64,000 nt of DNA from Dactylosporangium roseum (lineage in GTDB: Bacteria > Actinomycetota > Actinomycetes > Mycobacteriales > Micromonosporaceae), in the NCBI RefSeq assembly GCF_025264685.1, contig NZ_CP073721.1, positions 4,951,001 through 5,015,000 of the forward strand. The letters run 5' to 3'. Made by a program: the position numbers and the translations under genes. The first letter of the stretch is position 1. Each line of letters starts with the position of its first letter. This document shows, one piece after another, positions 59,219 to 64,000 of the stretch. Below the pieces are notes generated by a model, which saw only the letters and a list, made by a program, of their open reading frames with translations, searched no databases and was not told where the DNA came from.

Positions 59219-60040
59219 GTGAGGGTGGACTTCACCGGCATCGTCGTCGGCAGTGACGGGTCCGCGTCGTCGGACGAGGCGGTCAGGTGGGCCGCGGCCG
59301 AGGCCGTCCGGGCCGGCGTCCCGCTGCGGGTCGTGGTGGCCTACCACTGGCGCTGGCCCGGGCGTCCGGCGCGCGCCGAGGAACTCGACCGGTTCGCCCG
59401 CGAGCACGCCGAGACCATGGTCGCGCGGTCGGTGACGGTGGCGCGGCAGGCGGAGCCGGCGGTCGCGGTGGACGGCGTCGCGGTCATGGGTGTGCCGGCC
59501 GACGTGCTGCTGACCTCGGCCGCGAAGGCGGCGATGCTCGTCGTCGGCGCCAAGAGCGACCACGGGTTCGCCGCGGCGCTGCTCGGCTCGGTCGCGTTCG
59601 AGGTGGCGACGTATGCGACCTGTCCGGTGACGGTCGTCCGCGGTCGCGCAGACGGCGCGACCGGCCCGGTGATCGCCGCCGTCGACGGTTCGGCGGCCGC
59701 CGAAGGGGTGCTCGCGACAGGCTTCGAGCAGGCCGCCCGGCGCGGATGCGACCTGCTCGCCCTGCGCGTCCACCCGCCGGAGGCACCGGTGGCCGCCGAG
59801 CTCGCCGCGAGCCTGGCGCCGTGGCGCGCGCGACATCCGGCGGTCCGGGCGCAGTCCCGGCTCGTCGACGGCCACCCCGCGCAGGTCCTGGTGGAGGCGT
59901 CGCGGGACGCGCGACTGGTCGTGGTGGGTCACCGCGGTCACGGCGGCTTCGCGGGACTGCTGCTCGGTTCGGTCGGCCAAGCGCTGCTGCACCACGCCGG
60001 CTGCCCGGTCCTCGTGCTCCGCGGAGCGCCGCCGCGCTGA
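59219..60040 (+). CDS. Tandem-domain universal stress protein (USP-4)
   Basis: This 273-residue protein has a first domain with IVVGSDGSASSDEAVRWAAAEAVRAG but a changed phosphate loop (VGAKSDHGFAAALLGSVA), and a second shorter domain with VIAAVDGSAAAEGVLATGF and VGHRGHGGFAGLLLGSVG. The second domain lacks the usual 15-20 residues between its second strand and third helix. GTG start with AAAGGGGG upstream. It is followed 104 bp later by GAPDH in the same direction. Confidence 0.9.
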   Translation: MRVDFTGIVVGSDGSASSDEAVRWAAAEAVRAGVPLRVVVAYHWRWPGRPARAEELDRFAREHAETMVARSVTVARQAEPAVAVDGVAVMGVPADVLLTSAAKAAMLVVGAKSDHGFAAALLGSVAFEVATYATCPVTVVRGRADGATGPVIAAVDGSAAAEGVLATGFEQAARRGCDLLALRVHPPEAPVAAELAASLAPWRARHPAVRAQSRLVDGHPAQVLVEASRDARLVVVGHRGHGGFAGLLLGSVGQALLHHAGCPVLVLRGAPPR

Positions 60041-60069
60041 CCGCGCTCGCCGGTCGTCCCGGCACGACC

Positions 60070-60083
60070 GGGACCTTCGCCTC
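60070..60083 (+). promoter_or_regulatory. DevR/DosR-like half-palindrome before gap
   Basis: GGGAC-CTTC-GCCTC lies 61 bp before the GAPDH start: a perfect left half-site with a degenerate right half. Confidence 0.35.
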
Positions 60084-60144
60084 TCGCGCGACCGATGGCG
60101 CCTGGCAACGCTGGGGGCAACGGCATCAGGCATTGGAGGCCACC

Positions 60145-61191
60145 ATGACCTACCGGGTCGCCATCAACGGGTTCGGCCGGATCGGCCGGGACTTCGTCCG
60201 CTGCCTCGTCGAGCGTGGCCTGCTCGGCGGGGCGTTCAGCGTCGTCGCCGTCAACGACCTGTTCGACACCGCGGCGCTGGCCCATCTGCTGGAGTACGAC
60301 TCCACGTTCGGCCGCCTGCGCGCCACGGTCGAGCTCGACCCGTCCGGCGGCGGCATGACGGTGGGCGGGCAGTACATCGAGGTGCTCCGCCAGCGCGACC
60401 CGGCGTTCCTGCCGTGGGCGGACCTGGGCGTCGACCTCGTCGTCGAGTCGACCGGCCGGTTCCGCACCCGCGAGGACGCGGCCCAGCACCTCAAGGCCGG
60501 CGCGAAGAAGGTGCTCGTCTCCGCGCCCGGCAAGGAGGTGGACGCCACGATCGTCCTGGGCGTGAACACCGCCGCCTACGACGCCGTCCGGCACGACGTG
60601 GTGTCCGCCGCGTCCTGCACCACCAACTGCGCCGCGCCGATGGTCCAGGTGCTGCACCAGGCGTTCGGCCTGGAGCAGGGCTTCCTGACCACGGTGCACG
60701 CGTACACCAACGACCAGAACGTGCTCGACGGCCCGCACAAGGACCTGCGCCGGGCCCGCACCGCCGCCACCAACATCATCCCGACCAGTACCGGAGCCGC
60801 CAAGGCGATCGGGCTGGTACTGCCCGAGCTGGCCGGCCGGCTCGACGGCGTCGCGCTGCGGGTGCCCGTCGAGGACGGCTCGTTGACGGACCTCACCTGC
60901 CGGCTCGCGCAGCCGGTCACGGCGGACCAGGTCAACGCCGCGTTCGCCGCCGCGGCGGAGGGCCACCTCAAGGGCATCCTGCGGTACAGCGAGCTGCCAC
61001 TCGTCTCGCGCGACATCGTCGGCGACCCGTCCTCGTGCGTGTTCGACGCCCCGCTGACCCAGGCCGACGGGCACCTCGTCAAGGTGTTCGGCTGGTACGA
61101 CAACGAGTGGGGGTACACGAACCGGCTGGTCGACCTGGCCACCACGGTGATCGCGGGCGGTGCTGATGACCTGGGACCTCAGGGCGGGTGA
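60145..61191 (+). CDS. gap: Glyceraldehyde-3-phosphate dehydrogenase, type I
   Basis: This 348-residue glycolytic enzyme oxidises glyceraldehyde-3-phosphate to 1,3-bisphosphoglycerate with NAD. It has the N-terminal INGFGRIGRDFVRC, an Asp in AVNDLFDT that favours NAD, the catalytic Cys in SAASCTTNCAAPM, TTVHAYTNDQNVLDGPHKDLRRARTAATNIIPTSTGAAKAI (region) and the terminal WYDNEWGYTNRLVDL. GGAGG precedes the ATG. Its place among USP and CBS genes, not in a pgk-tpi cluster, suggests an accessory stress-induced isoenzyme. Confidence 0.95.
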   Translation: MTYRVAINGFGRIGRDFVRCLVERGLLGGAFSVVAVNDLFDTAALAHLLEYDSTFGRLRATVELDPSGGGMTVGGQYIEVLRQRDPAFLPWADLGVDLVVESTGRFRTREDAAQHLKAGAKKVLVSAPGKEVDATIVLGVNTAAYDAVRHDVVSAASCTTNCAAPMVQVLHQAFGLEQGFLTTVHAYTNDQNVLDGPHKDLRRARTAATNIIPTSTGAAKAIGLVLPELAGRLDGVALRVPVEDGSLTDLTCRLAQPVTADQVNAAFAAAAEGHLKGILRYSELPLVSRDIVGDPSSCVFDAPLTQADGHLVKVFGWYDNEWGYTNRLVDLATTVIAGGADDLGPQGG

Positions 61192-61201
61192 CCTTCGGCC
61201 C
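61188..61201 (+). promoter_or_regulatory. DevR/DosR-like site before CBS gene
   Basis: GTGAC-CTTC-GGCCC, overlapping the gap stop codon and 52 bp before the CBS protein start. The right half is perfect and the left half has one change. Confidence 0.35.
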
Positions 61202-61252
61202 GTGCGCCGGGCGCCGCCGCGGCCGAGGGTTGACGTGAAGGAGGTGGGTCCG

Positions 61253-61693
61253 ATGAGCGACCTGTTCGTCCGTGACGTCATGACCGCGGCGGTTCTCGTG
61301 GCGACACCGGAATGCCGGTACCAGCAGATCGTCGACGTCCTCACGGGGTACGACGTGAGCGGGCTGCCGGTGGTCGACGACGACGACCACGTGATCGGCA
61401 TGGTGTCCGAGGCGGACGTCCTGCGGCCGAACGGCCACGCCACCGCCCGTGAGCTGATGACCGGCCCGGCGGTGACCGTGGACGCCGGCGCTCCGGTCGG
61501 CGATGCCGTCGACCTCATGGAACGCCACCACCTCAAGCGACTGGCGGTGACCGACGGGCCGGACGGCCGGCTCGTCGGCATCGTCACCCGCCGGGACATC
61601 CTGCGCCATACCGTGCGCGGCGAGGCGCCCCGGTGTGACATGCCCGACGACGTGCTCGTGCAGCACTACGTGACCGGGGCGGGGTCACGGTGA
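61253..61693 (+). CDS. Two-CBS-domain protein
   Basis: This 146-residue cytoplasmic protein consists of a CBS pair: VRDVMTAAVLVATPECRYQQIVDVLTGYDVSGLPVVDDDDHVIGMVSEADVL (about 4-58, region) and ARELMTGPAVTVDAGAPVGDAVDLMERHHLKRLAVTDGPDGRLVGIVTRRDIL (about 65-120). CBS pairs bind adenine nucleotides. Related proteins are in the mycobacterial DosR regulon. AAGGAGG precedes the ATG. The stop overlaps the GTG of the next gene, so sensor and acetyltransferase/ligase may be made together. Confidence 0.92.
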   Translation: MSDLFVRDVMTAAVLVATPECRYQQIVDVLTGYDVSGLPVVDDDDHVIGMVSEADVLRPNGHATARELMTGPAVTVDAGAPVGDAVDLMERHHLKRLAVTDGPDGRLVGIVTRRDILRHTVRGEAPRCDMPDDVLVQHYVTGAGSR

Positions 61694-64000
61694 ACGGCGT
61701 GGACTGTCTGACGATGGACGGCCGGGTCGTTCGGGTCCGGACGATCCTGCTCGAGGACGCGCCGGCGCTGCTCGCCCTGCACCGGCGGCTCTCCCCGGAC
61801 AGCCGGTACCTGCGGTTCTTCAGTGCCGGCGCGGCGCTGGAGGCGGAGGTCCGCCGCCTCGCCCGGCCGTCCGGGCCGGACCACGTCAGCCTCCTCGTCG
61901 AGGAGGGCGACGACGTCCTCGCCGCCGGCTCGTACGAGCGGGTCGACGCGACGCACGCCGACTTCGCGCTCGTGGTCGACGACGACCACCACGGCGAGGG
62001 CCTGGGCACGCTGCTGCTCGAGCACCTCGCGGCCGCGGCCCGGCGGGCGGGCATCACCGAACTGATCGGCGACGTGCTGGCGAACAACGCCGCCATGCTG
62101 CGGGTGAGCGGAGACCTCGCCCCGGGCGTCGCCCGCCGGCTCGGCAGCGACTCCGGGACGGTCCAGGTGCGGGTGCCGACGCTGCCGGACGAGGCCGCCC
62201 TGGCCGCGGTCGGCGTCCGGGACCGCACCGCGGCGCACCACTCGTTGCGGCCCCTGCTGACACCCGCCTCGGTGGCGGTCATCGGTGCGGGGCGGCGTCC
62301 CGGCGGGATCGGCCACGAGGTACTGGCGGCGTTGCGCGCCGGTGGGTACACCGGTGCGCTCTACGCGGTGAACCCGCACGCCCAGGAGGTGTGCGGGCTC
62401 GTCGCCCACCCGACCGTGGCCGCGACCGGCGCCGCCGTGGATCTCGCCGTCGTCGCGGTTCCGGCCGCGGCGGTCCCCGACGTGGTGCGGCAGTGCTGCG
62501 CGGCGGGCGTGCGCGCGGCGGTGATCCTCAGCGCCGGTGTCGATCCGCTGACCCAGTCGGAGATCGTGCGCCATGCGCGCCGGCACGGCATGCGGATCGT
62601 CGGCCCGAACTGCCTGGGCGTGGTCAACACCGACCCCGCCGTGCGGCTGACCGCCACCTTCGCGGCGGCACCGCCCGTCGCGGGCGGTCTGGCCGTGGCG
62701 TCGCAGTCCGGTGCGGTGGGCGTGGCGATCCTGGACGCGGCGGCGCGCTGCGGCATCGGGATCTCCGGCTTCGTGTCGCTGGGCAACAAGGCGGATGTCA
62801 GCGGCAACGACCTGCTCGCCTACTGGTACGACGACCCGGCGACCCGCGCCGTCGCCCTGTACCTGGAATCGTTCGGCAACCCGCGCCGGTTCGCCTGGGT
62901 GGCCCGGGCCATCGCCAGACGCAAGCCGGTGCTGGCCGTCAAGAGCGGCCGTTCCGAGGGCGGGCAGCGGGCGGGCGCGTCGCACACCGCGGCCGCGGCG
63001 GCCACGGACAGCACCGTGGCGGCACTGTTCGAGCAGGCCGGCGTGATCCGCACCGACACGCTCGGCGAACTGCTGGACACCGTCCGCGTCCTGGTCGACC
63101 AGCCGCTCGCCGCCGGTCACCGGCTGGCCGTCGTGGGCAACGCCGGCGGGCTCAACGCGCTGGCGGCCGACGCCGCCGAGACCGCGGCACTCACCGTCCC
63201 CGCGCTCTCGCCCGCCTGCGTCGAGCGGCTGGGCGTGAGCGGGACGGCCGCCGCGAATCCGGTCGACCTCGGCGCCGAGGCCACGCCCGAGGCGCTGGCC
63301 GGCGCCATCCGGGCCGTCGCCCGGTCCGGCGAGGCGGACCTGCTGCTCGTCACGTTCGTCTCGACCAGGACCAACGACTGCGGTGCGACGCTGGCGGCCG
63401 TCGGGGCGGCCGTCGACGACTGCCCGCAACTGCCGGTCGCCGTCGTCGTGGTCGGCGCGGCGGACGCGCCGGGCAGCCTCGGCGCCCGGCGCGTGCCGGT
63501 CTTCGACCTGCCGGAACCGGCCGTGCTCGCCATGGGCCGGGCCGCGCGGTACGCGGCCTGGCGGCGGGAACCGGTCGGGGACCGTCCCGCACTGCGCGAC
63601 GTGGACCATGGCACCGCCCGCGGCATCGTGCAGCGGGCGCTCGCGGCCGGCGGCGGCTGGCAGCCCGCCGACGTGGCCAGGTCCCTGCTGGCCTGTTACG
63701 GCGTGCCGGTCGTGGACACCCGGACCGCCGCGGACGCCGACGAGGCGGTCCGGCTCGCCGACGCGATCTCCTATCCGGTCGCGGTGAAGGCCGCGGCGCC
63801 GGAGGTCGTACACAAGAGCGACATCGGGGCCGTCTGGCTCGGGCTCGCCGACGGGGCGGCGGTGCGCCGGGCGTACCGTGCGATCGGCATGGCGGTCGGC
63901 GCCGCACGGCCCGCCGTCACCGTGCAGCCGATGGCCGATCCGGGTGTCGAGCTGGTGGCCGGCGTGGCCCACGATCCGCTGTTCGGCTCCCTGGTCATGG
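61690..64000 (+). CDS. GNAT acetyltransferase fused to ADP-forming acyl-CoA synthetase (cut by window end)
   Basis: The 770 residues visible are open to the window end. Residues 10-165 are a GNAT domain (VRTILLEDAPALLALHRRLSPDSRYLRFF; acetyl-CoA loop VVDDDHHGEGLGTLLLEHLA). From 190 come the CoA-binding domain (SVAVIGAGRRPGGIGHEVL), the succinyl-CoA-synthetase-like part (VASQSGAVGVAILDAAARCGIGISGFVSLGNKADV, region; the phospho-His SGRSEGGQRAGASHTAA) and the start of an ATP-grasp domain (YPVAVKAAAPEVVHKSDIGAV). This is the Pat-type protein-lysine acetyltransferase architecture. GTG start overlaps the CBS stop. Confidence 0.92.
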   Translation, partial: MNGVDCLTMDGRVVRVRTILLEDAPALLALHRRLSPDSRYLRFFSAGAALEAEVRRLARPSGPDHVSLLVEEGDDVLAAGSYERVDATHADFALVVDDDHHGEGLGTLLLEHLAAAARRAGITELIGDVLANNAAMLRVSGDLAPGVARRLGSDSGTVQVRVPTLPDEAALAAVGVRDRTAAHHSLRPLLTPASVAVIGAGRRPGGIGHEVLAALRAGGYTGALYAVNPHAQEVCGLVAHPTVAATGAAVDLAVVAVPAAAVPDVVRQCCAAGVRAAVILSAGVDPLTQSEIVRHARRHGMRIVGPNCLGVVNTDPAVRLTATFAAAPPVAGGLAVASQSGAVGVAILDAAARCGIGISGFVSLGNKADVSGNDLLAYWYDDPATRAVALYLESFGNPRRFAWVARAIARRKPVLAVKSGRSEGGQRAGASHTAAAAATDSTVAALFEQAGVIRTDTLGELLDTVRVLVDQPLAAGHRLAVVGNAGGLNALAADAAETAALTVPALSPACVERLGVSGTAAANPVDLGAEATPEALAGAIRAVARSGEADLLLVTFVSTRTNDCGATLAAVGAAVDDCPQLPVAVVVVGAADAPGSLGARRVPVFDLPEPAVLAMGRAARYAAWRREPVGDRPALRDVDHGTARGIVQRALAAGGGWQPADVARSLLACYGVPVVDTRTAADADEAVRLADAISYPVAVKAAAPEVVHKSDIGAVWLGLADGAAVRRAYRAIGMAVGAARPAVTVQPMADPGVELVAGVAHDPLFGSLVM

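Noticed and set aside
1..64000. CRISPR arrays, tRNA/rRNA genes, transposases, prophage or integrase genes
   Set aside because: None seen: no regularly spaced repeats, no cloverleaf with CCA-type ends recognised by eye, and no transposase or integrase motif in any frame. A tRNA scan would be decisive.

Overview
The window is very GC-rich, gene-dense DNA with GTG starts, many 1-4 bp start/stop overlaps and long antisense shadow reading frames. The gene content (FxSxx-COOH peptide system, SAV_2336-type proteins, ydaO leaders in front of cell-wall/peptidase genes, Ku, GlsB-type protein, several universal stress proteins) points to a filamentous actinobacterium, most likely Micromonosporaceae (Actinoplanes/Dactylosporangium-like). 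The family assignment is inference; no rRNA, tRNA, CRISPR array, transposase or phage gene was seen.

Layout. 0-3.4 kb: end of a pentose/sugar ABC permease, its binding lipoprotein, then a two-component pair whose kinase is truncated against an acyltransferase remnant. 3.5-7.1 kb: a 25-bp inverted repeat and a three-gene catabolic operon (class II aldolase, amidohydrolase, GntR regulator). 7.1-16 kb: mixed housekeeping and accessory genes (META lipoprotein, ricin-lectin membrane protein, Ku, glutamate dehydrogenase, nuclease-like hydrolase, STAS/ATPase regulator, GlsB, SnoaL-like) plus a decayed formaldehyde-dehydrogenase fragment. 16-35.6 kb: the most unusual block. It holds an Hsp70-like protein, an FxSxx-COOH peptide precursor, its radical SAM maturase, an HExxH enzyme, a giant SAV_2336/NB-ARC/TPR protein, two MoxR ATPases, a vWA protein, two VMAP-C-type proteins, an EAD1 protein, a zinc-ribbon membrane protein and an EAD1-trypsin protease. 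35.6-39.8 kb: DUF72, a KDG kinase/KDPG aldolase pair with a divergent IclR regulator, and a decayed AAA ATPase. 40-46 kb: a membrane glycosyltransferase-like protein and a two-gene asymmetric ABC exporter behind a possible iron box. 45.8-48.4 kb: two secreted cell-wall/peptidase genes, each behind a c-di-AMP (ydaO) riboswitch. 48.7-64 kb: a stress island with a CopB-type ATPase, four universal stress proteins, a stand-alone cyclic-nucleotide domain, a CoA-binding protein, a degenerate KdpD, GAPDH, a CBS protein and a GNAT/acyl-CoA-ligase fusion.

How the genes work together. The 18.4-35.6 kb block reads as a regulated peptide-maturation and biological-conflict system. FxsB and the HExxH enzyme are predicted to modify the FQSAI tail of the small precursor. 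The NB-ARC/TPR protein, the MoxR-vWA-VMAP modules and the EAD1-protease look like an NTP-dependent sensor/effector cascade of the kind described for actinobacterial counter-invader or self/non-self systems. Most of its genes overlap at start and stop codons, implying tight co-translation. The 51-64 kb island looks like a hypoxia/dormancy regulon: GGGNC-N4-GNCCC palindromes resembling DevR/DosR boxes lie before several of its genes.

Genome wear is visible at four places: the acyltransferase/kinase junction, the FDH fragment, the AAA fragment, and a KdpD that has lost its phospho-acceptor histidine.
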